This document shows, piece after piece, positions 10,300-23,200 of a DNA stretch of 64,000 nt. The notes under the pieces were generated by a model that was not told where the DNA came from, made no database searches, and saw only the letters and a list, made by a program, of their open reading frames with translations. Made by a program: the position numbers and the translations under genes. The DNA is from Ancylostoma caninum (lineage: Eukaryota > Nematoda > Chromadorea > Rhabditida > Ancylostomatidae), in contig JBAJFG010000611.1 in NCBI GenBank assembly GCA_037903475.1, positions 2,976,001-3,040,000 on the forward strand, written 5' to 3'. The stretch's first letter is position 1, and each line of letters begins with the position of its first letter.

Positions 10300-12734
10300 T
10301 GCTAGAAGTTTGTTAAACAAATTAGTTGAGTTTCATCATTTCGTTAATTTTCATGAACAAGACCTGATTTTTGTTCCTGAAACCTGGCTCAATTTCACCG
10401 TTTCTGACGTAGAAATCACTGGAGACCTTCCTTACACATTTCTGAGAAAAGATGGCAGAAGAGGAGGTGGCGTCTGTGCCCTCATCCGTTTAGATTGCCC
10501 CGTTCAAAACATCAACATAACCACTGACATTTCATCAGATGTTCTGACTTTCGATATTTCCTCGAATTCACCCAGTACCCACAGATTTGCTCTTGTCCAT
10601 CGACCCCCTAATCAAGTTTCACTTCAGGATGAGAACCTTTCAGTGCTCCTATCTGACATTGCTGCTTCACCTGGAAACCTTACAATCTTAGGTGATTTCA
10701 ATCTCAATGGCGCTGACTGGGGCAATATGTTTGCGTTTTCTCCACCCTCTTCCCCTTTCGTTTCAATGTTTCGAGACCTTTCCCTGACAGAAATAGTTAC
10801 GGTACCTACTCCATTACACTCTGAAAACAATAAATCTATCTCAAAAGCCTGACGTACCATCTAAAAAGATATCTCAAGCAAAAAGAACGGAGACTAGCTG
10901 ATAAGTCATTTAGGTATAGCTGTAATCTGTTCAGCTATTTGAAACAACGATTGCAAACTAAACACTACGCAGGCACCCTTTTCGATGACTCGGGTAATGC
11001 ACTCCATACGCCACTAACTAAAGCAACCGCCCTTTCTGACTGCTTTGCCAGCGTCTTCAGTGATCTCTCACAAATATGCCCACTGATCCCCAAATTCTCT
11101 ACGCAAAATTGTTCCCTGCCATGCGTCAAACTTAGTGATGCATTGAAATACCTAAAATCTATAAAAGGAACTACATCTGTGACATCTGATGCCATACCTT
11201 CTATCTTTTTCCAGATGTTCGCAGACGAACTAGCACGTCCTCTCACCCACATGTTCAGCATTTCTCTTATGACTGGTGAAGTGCCTTCACTTTGGAAATC
11301 CGCCATTGTGACCCCAGTACCCAAAATACCCTCTGCCTCAAATCTATCCGACATCCATCCTATAAGCATTCTTCCAACTCCTTGCAAAGTACTAGAAAGA
11401 ATCATAGCCGAAAATCTCATTGATTAGGTGACCAAATCTAAGTGTGTCCCTGATCAACAGCATGGATTCGTTCCTGCCCGGTCTATCACAACACAACTTC
11501 TTGACTGCCATTTCGACTGGATAGAGCCTACATCCACTGGCAAATTGGTAGATGTCATTTATTTCGATTTGAGCAAAGCTTTCGACTCCGTTGATCATCA
11601 CAGTCTAATTTCTAAACTAGAAACCATAGGTATTAGGGACAATTATTTACGATGGTTTGAGTCCTACCTTCAGAATCGGAACTTCTCCGTTCGTTTCCAA
11701 GGTGAAGTCACTTTAAGTAAACGTTGTAAATCTGGTGTGCCTCAAGGTAGCGTCCTGTCGCCGATCCTATTTGTGATCTATACCTAGTCTCTTCATAACA
11801 GACCAACGCATTAGGGTCGCTGCTTGTGCCGATGATATCAAGATTTATATAGCATATCATCCTCCCGAAAAAGACGAAATGGAAGGCCTAGTGAGTAAAT
11901 CCATTTCTCTTATGACCACATGGGCTAATAAGTGGCATATTAAGCTGAACTATCCCAAGAGTTCTGTCATCTCATTTGGGAAACAACACACTAACGCAGT
12001 AACAAACGAAAGGTTCAATTTAGAGTCAAAGTGCTCTATCAAAGACCTTGGCTTTACTACTGACAGCAACTTGAAATTCTACAAATACGCAAATTTATGA
12101 AATAACTGCTTCTATTTATTTTACAAATACGCAAATTTATGAAATAACTGCTAAGGCAACACGAGCATTATATACAATCTTCAGGAACATCCATCTTCAG
12201 ATGCTATCATTCTTCTGAAACTTTACAAGACATATGTTTTACCACACCTCGAATACTGCAGCCAAATTTGGAACCCACACCACAAAAAAACATATTGAAC
12301 GCATTGAAAAAGTACAAAAAATTCTTACAAGATTGCTTTACTACCGCGCATTCCCTAATCCTAATTATCTTAAATTCATGCCTGATTATAAGACAACACT
12401 TCAGAAATTGGGCCTTAGGACTCTTTTCTATAGAAGAATTCTCGCAGATGTTCTAATGGGATTCAAGATTTTACGAGGAGACGTATGTTTGAGAGCATCA
12501 AAATACTGGAACTTCCGTCCGATACATGAGCGCAGAACATGTTTCAATCTTACACCTCCTAGGTTCAAGAGCTGTGATGGTTCACTTCAAGAATCCTCTT
12601 TTTTCTGGCGTGTTACAAAGCTCCTCAATAAGCTGCCTGTCTCCTTCCTTGAGATAAAGAATTGCTCAATATTGAAGGCAAAATTGAAGAAAACTGATAT
12701 CCTGAGTGTTCTAAACATAAACGATGTTGTATGA
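10283..12734 (+). pseudogene. LINE endonuclease/reverse transcriptase (broken)
   Basis: Endonuclease motifs at 10283-10852 are LLNARSLLNKL, DLIFVPETWLN, RRGGGVCALIR and LGDFNLNGADWG. About 10860-11427 is the RT N-terminal half. After a TAG at 11425, 11428-11787 continues with GFVPARSITTQLLD, YFDLSKAFDSVDH and GVPQGSVLSPILF. A frame change then leads into CADDIKIY near 11823-11846, the catalytic A-x-D-D box, and SVISFGKQ. A 34-bp duplication (12078-12111 repeated at 12120-12153) interrupts the thumb. 12234-12734 is the C-terminal part (LPHLEYCSQIW near its start). Confidence 0.85.
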
Positions 12735-13378
12735 AGCCTCTTTCAATTTGATTTTTTTAGCTCTTCACCTACGACAACGTCTCTCTGCAGCCTCGAAACC
12801 AAACTATTCTCCACAATTCGTCAATTACCCAATATTTACATCAGTCTCAGATCTCCGTTTTTCTTCTGCCAACATTTTTGTGAACACGAGTTCTCCAGCT
12901 CATGATTTCTTAAAACCAATACCCTGGTGCCCGTTTTAGCCTTCTGGTTTTCTTTTTTTTGCAGCTCTTATAGGTTCTATTTCCACTTTCTGCTAGCAAG
13001 CCTTGAGGCAAGGAGGAAACTGATACTGTGAGGAACCGACAGAGATGGAACCTACTATTCTTTCCCACTCGAGCAATACTATCACAGAAAAGAACTGTCT
13101 GGTTTAAGGGAAATACTAGTAATGCCTCAAAATCCTCTCTGTTCGTGGGAGCAGTTTTGGGCGAAACGCATGGATGTCTCATTGACTCTGCTATGTAGAA
13201 GTTTACTTCAGAGAAAAACAATCACATACGTCTACCACATCAGAGACACATCTTGAGTTAGTTTTTGATTTATAGACCTGGAGAGCTCTTCTACCACTTT
13301 TTTGTGTTTATATCCATGAATGTTTAGCGCACATACGTGCACATAAACAAATAAATAAATAAATAAATGAATAAATAA
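12735..13378 (+). other. probable LINE 3' UTR ending in (AAAT)n
   Basis: No coding sequence. The stretch ends in an AAAT microsatellite at 13346-13378, the kind of tail non-LTR elements leave. The link to the LINE upstream is inference. Confidence 0.4.
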
Positions 13379-13985
13379 GGCATTTAGAGACGGAAATGTA
13401 TTCACTCTCAAATAATTTCATCATCAACTCTAGTTTTTTTTTGAAGCTACACTTTTTCTTCTTCACGCAGTGTTTGGTGATTTTTGATAACCTGCTGATG
13501 CGCCTCTGAATCACTCAGTTCTATTACAAATGTTTGTAAAACAAGATTTGCCTATAATCCAAGGTCTGGCTTCAAAGAAAAGTTTAGGTGATCGTTCCAT
13601 ATTTTGGGAGGGTGGTGAAATCATTTAACAGACTGCTCTCAAAACCGCTATCATTCTTACACCTTGACAGCATATTTGTGGGAGTACAGTTGAAAGTGGA
13701 TCTCTTAGAGTCATCTCATACCTTAAGCAGGAGATTATCTTCTGTGGTAATTACGACTATGAACGCTATTTTGTATGCTTTTTTATTTTCCAGCCGAAAT
13801 CCATTTCCTCATCTATGTAGGCTCTTCCAGCATGCTTGACATATCCATAAAAAACTAAACCTACGATATAAATTGAATGTTTATTCCGTGATGAACAACG
13901 ATTTTCAATTCTTCTGAGAAGGATATAAATCTCTCGGAAAGTGTTCAAAACAGTTCCACAGGGAAAGATGCTTCGGGATGAACTA
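13379..13985. other. intergenic, nothing recognised
   Basis: No conserved frame and no repeat beyond a poly-T run near 13433. Confidence 0.4.
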
Positions 13986-14873
13986 CAGTGGCGGCCACAT
14001 ACGTATTTAGCACACCCGCGATTTTTGACAACAGAATTTTTCACATATCTCAGCCCCAGGATGAGCAATCAAGACCAAGTTCGAGTATGTGTTGCAGCTC
14101 TCTGATGGTGGCTTCCTTCCTGTCGCTTACCACGGGCACAACATCAGCTGGGATTGGATTAAAGAGAAAACACCAATCTCGTCGGTTTTCTCAAAGTCTA
14201 TAGAAAAGTTCTGCATCTACCTATGGAGGGAAGAGAACTAGTGATTGAAATTAGCGCATTTCTTCCCAAAATGTTTCCATGAACGCTATTACCATACTCT
14301 CCGTACCAGCTGGAGCCGGGAACAGAAACAAATAGTCAAATTTGTTTTTAAAATATCATTTAATTAAATCTTTAGAATGAAGCAAGCCTCGAAAATCTCT
14401 CATGGGTATCTGATTGCCTGTCAACAGCACAAATCAAGGAAAAATCCGAAGCTAGAGTATTTTAGCTTTGTCGATACCAAGAATCCTTTTTTTCGCAATT
14501 TTTCACGCATGTTTACGACTATTATTCGTCCTTGAGGTGAATAACTGCGCATCAAAGCTAGTATGGCAAAACGCTCACTAATAACGAGATTAAAATCACA
14601 TTTTCTCCCGATTCAATGAAATGGTATAAGAGGGAAATGAAAATTTGCCAAAAGTAGTGCATTTTGAGCTCTAAATGCAAGCAATAAGTGCAATTCTATT
14701 TAGAAACATTTTCCTGAGGAGTAGAGTAGCGCTAAGATAGAGAACACCGTGCCTCGTCACAATCTCGAGTTTTGTCCCACAAGCTCATCCCAGCTTGAAA
14801 TACATATTTCATATTTTCATCAGTTGATTGCCCAAAATTGCCCAAAAGCGTGCCAAATATGTGCCCGCCACTG
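13986..14873. mobile_element. 888-bp TIR element, copy 1 (Tc1/mariner-type TA target)
   Basis: Starts CAGTGGCGGCCACATA and ends in the complement, TATGTGCCCGCCACTG, flanked by TA on both sides (13984-13985, 14874-14875). A diverged second copy lies at 60079-60962 with the same ends and the same interior, including the words ACAGAAACAAATNGTCAAAT and GCTTGAAATACA. No transposase reading frame was found, so it is a non-autonomous element. Confidence 0.75.
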
Positions 14874-14876
14874 TAG

Positions 14877-15356
14877 TAAAGTCCTTACGCGCAATCGGCG
14901 GAAAATTTTCGAGCGCGCCCAGCATGCGGCGCGTGCGCGGCGCAGCTCTCTTGTGGCAGCGGTCCCCAGTCGTTTCAGATTCTTGGCCCAGGTGAGTGTT
15001 TTTCTTTCATTTTTTCTTCAATTGAAGTTCACCTGAAGCTGTGAGGCCTGTGGTTGACCGATATCGACCGGACGGCCCCGCATGCCTCATATTTTGCACG
15101 TTTTCCCCATGCATGCCCCAAATGCTTGTTTTTATTGCTTTTATAAGGCATATTGGGCCGTCCGGTCGACATCGGTCAGCCACGGGACTCACACCTTCAG
15201 ACAAACTTCGATCAAAGAAAAAAATGAAGGAAACACCCACCTGGGCCAAAAATCTGACGAACGACGGGGACCGCTGCCACAACAGGGCCGCGCCGCGCAC
15301 GCGCCCCACGCTGGGCGCGCTTGAAAATTTTTCGCCGATTGCGCGTAAGGACTTTA
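14877..15356. mobile_element. 480-bp foldback element
   Basis: The ends TAAAGTCCTTACGCGCAATC and its complement bound a long imperfect palindrome. Each arm is about 220-240 bp; the centre is near 15120, inside ATGCATGCCCC. Inner shared words include GACCGATATCGACCGGACGG and its counterpart near 15160, and GCGCGCCCAGC. The left end sits one base beyond the TA that closes the 13986-14873 element. No protein is encoded. Confidence 0.8.
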
Positions 15357-17285
15357 TGTCCGAGTACACAATCCTAATGGTGCGAAAAGAGCAAAATTAC
15401 TTGACCTACCAACTTCAGGCAGGAGAAAAATGCTGATTTGTTAATGAAGTTTAAGGTAATTAAAGGAGAGCTTCTTCGAATTCAGGTGATTTATTTTTGA
15501 AGTACCGCTGACGAGAACCAGAAGAGGAAAGCTCAAGTCTTACGTCCCAGTTTCAAGGCCGCAAGCCAGTTTGAAATTATTTACGTAGAGATCTGTAGAT
15601 GGGTTTAACTTTTTTACTTGCTAAAAATGAGCATTTGATAGAAATGTCTTTGCAAACTTCCAGGAAAGTTGTCACGGAAACTTGTTTGAAACATGTCTAT
15701 ATGTCCACCGATATATTAGTGGTGATTTATGTGATACCAGCCTGAAAGTCCAGCTGACGTCGGCCTTTTAGGCCTCTTCGTTTCGCTCGCCCGACCTAGT
15801 TATTTCGTAGAAAGATATTCATGAGGTTGTGAAAAGAAAAATGTTGTGTTACCTACGGTGAGTTCCAAACCACGTGCGTGATCCTATCTCCCCTCACACG
15901 TACTTTTGGGTCCAATTCCCAGCCTTTTGTTTCATCCTAATATTGTGGACAAACGAGACATTACTACGACTCCTCCTTAGTCCACCCCTCCGGCTCCATC
16001 AGGTAAAGACATCTCTTCTCTCGTCTCATCCATGTCTTCCACGACGAAAGAGGTGAAGACGCGTTCAATCTCTTTTCAATAATGTCTCTACCCTCTTATT
16101 TTCCCATACTCAGTCGCAGATTTTGTGCACGGACAAAGTCACAAAAACTGAATTATATAGTAGGATTGTACAAGGTGGGCCAAAAATGCGATATCAAGTA
16201 AAAGACCGATCAGAAAGAGGTTTTCGGTGTAATTTGGAACATTGTCACATGATTTATATTCAACAACTCCCAACGAACATAAAGCAAGAAAGCATCTAGA
16301 GATATCCCCATATGCTAGGAAACAGTGCCCTAGATATCAATTGAAGTCGCAAGCCTCGGTGCGCAAGTGGTTGCGCAAAAATTTATTTCCTATTTTTAGA
16401 GTTCCTTACTGGAGTTTCCCAATTCCTTAAGGGTTTTGAAAAAGCTTATGTCTCAGGTGCCGTGAAAACCTACTAGCACTCTTGAATTAGTTCTGTTCAC
16501 TTGAGTGGCCGCTCGACAAAACCAGTAGGTCCTAAAATTTATTGTTTTCCCTATTCTGAGCCAGACGAAAACTAAGTGTCTGAGCACTGTCCTCGTTCGT
16601 AAATCGTCCGGAGACGGGCTTCCAAATAAACATGGCTTCGTTGCTCGTTTGAAACATGCTCGTTTGAAAGCAAAAAGTGTCTTGTTACTGTGTTTATGGC
16701 CCACCCTGCACTTATCTACGCATGGCTTCGGTCGGCGTCTCGAAATAAATAAATTGGGTACTTGCTGTCTAAGTAATTTTTGCGAGGACTTAGAGTGGTA
16801 TACTTCTAGAAATAAACCTCCAAAAAGGTAATCACCATTCAGAACGATTGTCGAGATTTCGATCAGCATGGTGAGTGATAACTCAACGAAAAGTTTGCGG
16901 GATGCTCCTTCCTTCCAATTTTGAAGGGCATTATTATATAGACCCAACCATTTCTTATATCGCTCTGCGTCCCACGAAAGGGTGTGGATGCTAGAATTGT
17001 GTTCAATTATGCTCTCAGAGTGCAGTCATAGTAACATAAACTAGTAAACTTCGAAAGTAGTTCATTTTGACTCCCTCAAGATCTATGCCCACGTCCCGAC
17101 CACCCATGGCATGCCAACGCAGTTCCACTCCGCGAGGTGGCGGTCCCGCACAGATGCTTTGCACGCGGTAATGCTCGGGCCATTGAGAGCCTGAGCGCAT
17201 TATTGGGTGGCACATGCCCTTTTTCACTCACGCAATGGATTGATGGGCCACTCATATACTCCACTTTTTATCGCATTTCGATGAG
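15357..17285 (+). other. mtm-9 upstream region
   Basis: No gene recognised. A repeat shared with intron 3 of mtm-9 lies at 16520-16700. The last 250 bases before the mtm-9 start include a GC-richer segment (17090-17180). A TATA box or splice-leader acceptor could not be assigned with confidence. Confidence 0.4.
16520..16700 (+). repeat. dispersed repeat, copy 1
   Basis: Shares CAGTAGGTCCT, a CTGAGCACTGT-type word and a TTCGGAAAC/CCGGAGAC-type word in the same order with 20790-20960 inside mtm-9 intron 3. The copies are strongly diverged. Confidence 0.45.
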
Positions 17286-20200
17286 ATGGAGCTCTCGGAG
17301 GCGATTGAAATTCCTAGAGTAAATAATGTATTCATGCGGAAAGGACCACGACCAGCACAAGTTGGGTCTTTAGTTTTGATAGGTGAATTTCCTCTTTGTG
17401 ATTTCTCGCATGCTTCTTAATCTAATTATGCTGTAGAGTTTAGTCTAGGTTGTGTATTTAGGTGTTTTCCATTTTTACAGGTCATCACCTAATATTCTCT
17501 CCCAACGTCCAGACGCCTCAAGATGGAGGTGGAGAGGAATTTTGGGTGAATTTTAAGATTTACCAATCTGTCTCATTTTAGCTATTTGCAAGCAGTTCCA
17601 CATATTCTGCAAAATTTATTGTTACAGCTCCTTCACCGTGCTGTTGATCGTGTCGTATGTGAGCCCATAAGTAAAGACCAACCATCAAAAGGTGGATTGT
17701 TAGTTCTGAAATGCAAAAATTTCATGGTATGTTTCTTGAGCATTATTTTTTTTTGTTTTGCCTTTTCATTTCTATCAAATCTGAATCTATGATTCGCTTC
17801 CTCTTACTAATGTGTTATAACGCTATTTTTTAGCTTTGTCAATATGCTAAACAGGTTCTAGGGCCACTACTCTTGGTTCGAAAAGTTGAGATTTGTGGTG
17901 CATTCGCAAATTTAATACCAACAGTGCGGTTGTATATACACTATCAAGCTTTTTAAACATCGATTGAGAATGACCATGGCTCCGTCAATGATCATCCGAA
18001 TAGACTATGATATCTTGCGCGAATTTGTTACCATTTATCGGTATATTGTTCAATAGAAGGAGGTTCCTGAGCAAAAAAGCAGGTTTTTTTTAAAATCTTT
18101 CCTAAGCTGTCGGATAAAATACCCACATTAGTACTAGTTACCATGACCGTTAGCTCTCTTCCTCAGCGTAGCTCCTGCAGTTCATTGTTATGACTCAAAT
18201 GCCATGAATTTGTCACAGTTTCGCGTAGAATTCTTCTATTCTCAATTATTGACGGTCCAGTGTGCAATAGGTGTTCAAATACTTGCCAAAAAACTCCAGC
18301 AAATATTGAGCAGCTCAACGGTGTAATGATTAATATCGTTCTTCTCTTGCGATACTCTTTAAAAGGCATCACCAATTTCAAAAATTGTGATTAAATGCAC
18401 TGAGTGTGATTGCGCAGCCAACTTTTTACTTGGGACGGCAAGCACTAGGCGACAAAGGGGGGCGTTCCCGTACGAGATACCTCGATGGCAGCAGCATGGA
18501 CGTAGGCATTGCTGGCATCCTGCCAGCTCCAGCGTCGATGCATACCAACTTGCTCAGACATTCGTAGCGGACCACCCGCGGTACCATTAGCGGCCGGGCA
18601 AACGTAGCAGCCGCGGGTCGGCCGCGAATGGGTGACAGGCCCAGCCTGAGATGGCAGGCTGCTCAGCCGGAAGAATTATCATTCGATCACCTTTGTGCCT
18701 TAGGGGTGCCTCGTGGGAATACAGTTGACCTTGAGGCTCTCTGTCGTCATTGATTTGTTGTCGTTAATACTCTACTCCAGTTAAATGAGATTTTTTATTA
18801 TAGGAAAAACTTTACATGGAACCACTGCGCATAGAACAAAAATAAACGTACAAATCACCTACTCTTCTGTAAAGATATACATAGCCTCAAAATAATGCAA
18901 TATGTATACAATAAACGTAACTGTGATTTCTAGAACAATAAATACACCAGGGAAAACAGTGTTGCCTGCAAGGTCAAATAAAAAACTCACAATCTCATTA
19001 AATGAAAACACAACACAAGTAATATGGTCCTTCAGTAAGATGGACATGGCACTGGTAGTTTGTTTCCTTTTCATAGGATGAGGATGAATTCTAGATAATC
19101 AAAGGAAGGGAAGATGAATGTAATCCCATGCATTTCAAGGTCTCGTTCCGGGAGCCGCTATTAGAATCCAAACATGAGATCATCCTTGTCGATCGCTGCT
19201 TTGCAAATTTGAGATGCCTCCTTCAAGCGGAACTCTATAATGAAATAATTTATGCTTTTTACTAGAGATAGTGATTGAGAAAATTAGAACTTACATCTTC
19301 ATAACCTGCAGATTCGCACAACTTTCACTCTTTTATTCCACTTGACTGCGGTGAGTGTGTCTTCCTTGGACAATCTTCTATGATACAAAACTCATAAGTT
19401 TTCCACAATGAAGTAGAAGGAGATTTGAGGGTAATGAAGTGCCATCTGAAATTATTTAGAACACATACGATCAAAACTTACAAGGTCGAAACACTTTTAA
19501 CGATCAGGAAACAACTTAAGCACATATCAATACAAAATAAGCAATAAAGAAAACGGGAATGAAGCGAAAAGAATCGATATTGCATGCGTGACCTCGCGTA
19601 ACGGCGGCGTCCCCTTCGCGACGCTGCCAAGCTTTTATGGGCGACCGGGTGGGCCGCTAAAATTTAAGGGCCGCTGCTCGGCCTGCAATAAGCCACGCCC
19701 ACAAAATAGGGCCGCTGCTGGGCCTGTCTTCCCAAATGGGTGCGCGGGCCGCCCGCTCCGAGTGTCTGAGTGGCCCTGGGAATGTGATAGGTCCCCAGGT
19801 GTTGCCACCATCGACCAGGTCGTACTGAGAATAACAAAGTCAGCGTATTCCTATTAGTTCTATGGCTACCTTGCCAGAATAGTGTTATTAAAAAGTAGTG
19901 GAAATAACTCAATTATATATGTGAGGAGCAGGGAAAATAAGTCAACATTAAATTTAGCAATCATGCAAATGGCTGTGCGGATATTTCATCACTTATCTCT
20001 ACGAAGAAAATCCAGAATTAAGTCCAAACTTTGATTTCATGAAAGGTTTAGAAAATATAATATAAATGTTTCAATGAACCAAATCTTTACAAAAGTAAAA
20101 TAAAATCAGCAGCTAGGTACTCTTTTCCTCATTCGATGGTCCTTCTCCATCCCTCATTCGAGGAGCAGATGCTCTTTTCGGTATGCAGTGTTTCGGAATA

Positions 20201-23200
20201 GCGGCCCACAAATTTTGGCTTTCTTAATGTTTTGAAGCTTTTTCTCTTCCAAAAAATGTGTCATTGATAGGAACGAAGAGCATTCTAACTGTGTCAAGTC
20301 TAGGCTATATAGTGATCATATGCAGGACCTCTCATCCAAACTAGGAAATGAATACGACCGATGGATTGATTGGCAACATCAATTTCGGTTCAGTTATCCA
20401 CGTTTCACGGAATTTTCAAAAAGTCACTTTACGTACGGATTTAGCGTAGTCGCAAAGCATACTACACTCTCTGTATGCATTATGCATCATACCAAAAGTC
20501 CGGGATGTGAAAATTTGATTAAAAATGCTAACATTTGAGGTTTCTACCGATGTTTCTAATACAGGAAGGGTAGCAATACGCGTTTTGCTTCTCGAAGAGC
20601 ACTGTCCTGCACTGTTCTTTTATACTAAAGTCAGGTACGAAATGAAGAAATGGAGACTTTTCAACCTTTCTAGCAATAACTTCTACTATTGTTTTCATTT
20701 ATATCTAAAGCTTTTGTTTTCATTTATATCCAACCTTTCTTCATCGTTCCTTGTTCATTGCCCTTCTCTAAAACCACTGCCTTGAAGCAGCCAGTAGGTC
20801 CTGGAACTTAATGTTCCCGCGCTATGAACCTGCCAAATGCTAAGCGCTTGAGCACTGTTCTGCAAAAACGTTCGGAAACTATCTTCCCATTGCAGACTTC
20901 AAGGCAGAACCTCTTTCAGAAGCAAAACGCGTGTTGTTACCAATCCTGTTTTAGGCTAACATCGGTAGAGGCGCTGCTCACATAATAGAACTATTCCCTC
21001 ACGGGTTCGAAAAGAGAGGAAAAGCAAATAACCTTGTGGGTAGATGATTATCCTCCATGCTGGCTTTTCCCTAATTACCCACTTGAATGCTGTATTCAGT
21101 TCCCTGACGAGCATTTCCCCTTTTTTCTTTTGCTAAAAAATTGCGCAAGGAGATGATCGATATACGAGCGTTTAACCTCAACATTCCTGACGTCGACCTA
21201 GACAGCTCCATTGTACCAGTAATTAAAGGTGCGAGAGAGGTGCGAGAGCCATCGAGCGAGCGCTTACTGCCACCCTGCAGAGTGCAGAGATGACAGAGTT
21301 CTGCAGATCTCGTCCGAGACACGCCTCTCGTTGTCGCCTAGTGCAACGCACTCCAGCGCAGCGCGACCGCGCCGCGCGCTGGGATTGGTGTCATCTGCTG
21401 CCGGAATGCTACTTCTAGGCGCTTTTCTTTCCGATTTGGTTGAGAATCCTTAAAATCGGGTAGAAAAGGTGCTAGAAATAGCATAACAGCAGCAGGAAAC
21501 ATCGGTAACGGCTCGCTCGGTGCGGTTGCGCGGCGGATGCGCCGCCGCCTTCGACGTCCACTGTAGTTGGTTGTTAGCCTGTAGAACCCAAAAGATCGCC
21601 ACCTATCTACCTGCGGAGGATAAAATGGAGTTGGGGAGAGCCACTTGGTACTCATTAATAATACGACCTGTCCTACACGTTCTGACTTGTTTGCATTTTA
21701 TGTTACTACTGTACGTTAGGAGAGCTAACAAGTCAGAGCGTTCTGGACGTGTCAACTAACAAGTCAGAACGTGCAGGACAGGTCATATTATCGACTTATG
21801 CCAAGTGCCCCCCCCCCCCCCCAACTCCATTTTATCCCTTGCGGAGATATTGCTGAGGAATTGTCATAGTCCTTTGGTGTGGTAAGCAACGGAACGATGC
21901 GCCAGCCAACATATGCAGGCTCGGTCACTTGCACAGGTGCTCGTGATATTCAGGTGGCGGGGCCGACGAACTTCATGGCGCAGCCATTCAAACGCTCGGC
22001 TAACAGCACCCGTTTTCGTGGATTTCTCGTGTTTCGCGCAATTTCAGCGTTGGATAGGAGTTTCGCGTTTGACCCGAGATGTGGCTAAATCTCAAACACT
22101 ATAGGTGCTGCCCTTAAACAAACTTCATATTTTGAAATGTTCAACACTACACTGAACTTCCAGTTGTCGTGGCCCGCACGTCGGAGTACACTTCGCCGCA
22201 GCACGGATAGTTTTGTACAGAGAGGTGGCGGGCAAGTATAAAACAGGGGGTGATGCAAACAGCTAAAGAGCCGCGCCGCGGTCGAGAGTACTATGCCATG
22301 TGAGCCTCGATCGCTGGATTTCTCATAATGCGTTGCCATGCTCAATATATTCGATTCACCCGGATTATTTCTATTTGGAAGTCAACTGCTTCTGTTTCAT
22401 TATGATTTTGATCATTCTTTTACTCTTGTTTCAGATAATTGTATTCGAAATCCCTAACTGGGAAGAGTGCAATGCGGCAGGTCGCTCAATTGAAACGTTG
22501 TCAAATATAAGTGAGTGCTTTTCATACTGATTTCGAATAATCTTTGGTCGAACTGTTCACTTGAAGTCTCTCTTGAAAAGCTTTGTTTAGACGGTTGTTC
22601 TCACGACTATCCCTTCTACTATCGCTGTCCTTTCCAAGTTCTTGATGATGGCTGGAAGGCTTTTGATTCTGATGAAGAATTTGCTCGACTTATTCTCCGA
22701 TGTGGCGACGCTTTTCGGATTAGTAGTGTTAACGAGGGTTTTGCGGTATGCCTTCTGCAATTAGCAGTGCTTATCCCTTTTGTTTGCCAACTTCGCATAT
22801 GTGTGGGTTTCAGGTGTGTCCGTCATATCCTGAAAAAGTGATTGTACCCAAAGGAATAGGCGATGATTATTTGAGGATTAGTGCAACTTTTCGTGACGGG
22901 TCACGTTTTCCAGTTCTAAGTTATTATCACAAGAGTACAAAAGTAAGTCTTTTAAACAAGAGTTTTTTCTGTTTACTCTGCTAGTTCCATGATGGACACT
23001 CTTCGAAGCATTTATCTATATTCTTTATCTTTTTTTTTGTCTGTCGAGATTGGTGTTCTTTTAGCTTTTATCTCAAGATGAAGTTCCTCCTTCCTCAAAA
23101 CACTTCATCTTGTTTGTGTTCTTAGGCTCAAGAGCAGTGACCGCCTAGAAAAAACCTATTCTACGGCAGATTTGCAGCAACTTTCCGCTATGTGTACCTC

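Larger units (their letters stand above)
9472..12734 (+). mobile_element. CR1-like non-LTR retrotransposon (LINE), inactive
   Basis: An ORF1-like protein is followed by an apurinic-type endonuclease, a reverse transcriptase and the C-terminal region typical of CR1-group LINEs. Several stops, a frameshift at the RT active site, a missing EN-RT linker and a local duplication make it dead. The 3' UTR may continue to the (AAAT)n tract at 13346-13378, which would be the tail. The CR1 assignment rests on EN/RT motif wording; the clade has not been tested by phylogeny. Confidence 0.85.
17727..22434 (+). other. mtm-9 intron 3 (4.7 kb), repeat-rich
   Basis: No exon was needed or found here: exon 3 ends KCKNFM and exon 4 continues IIVFEIPNWEE in phase. 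It contains a GC-rich block at 18430-18670, another at 19590-19830, a dispersed repeat (20790-20960), a hairpin (21397-21497) and a MITE (21618-21837). Confidence 0.7.
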
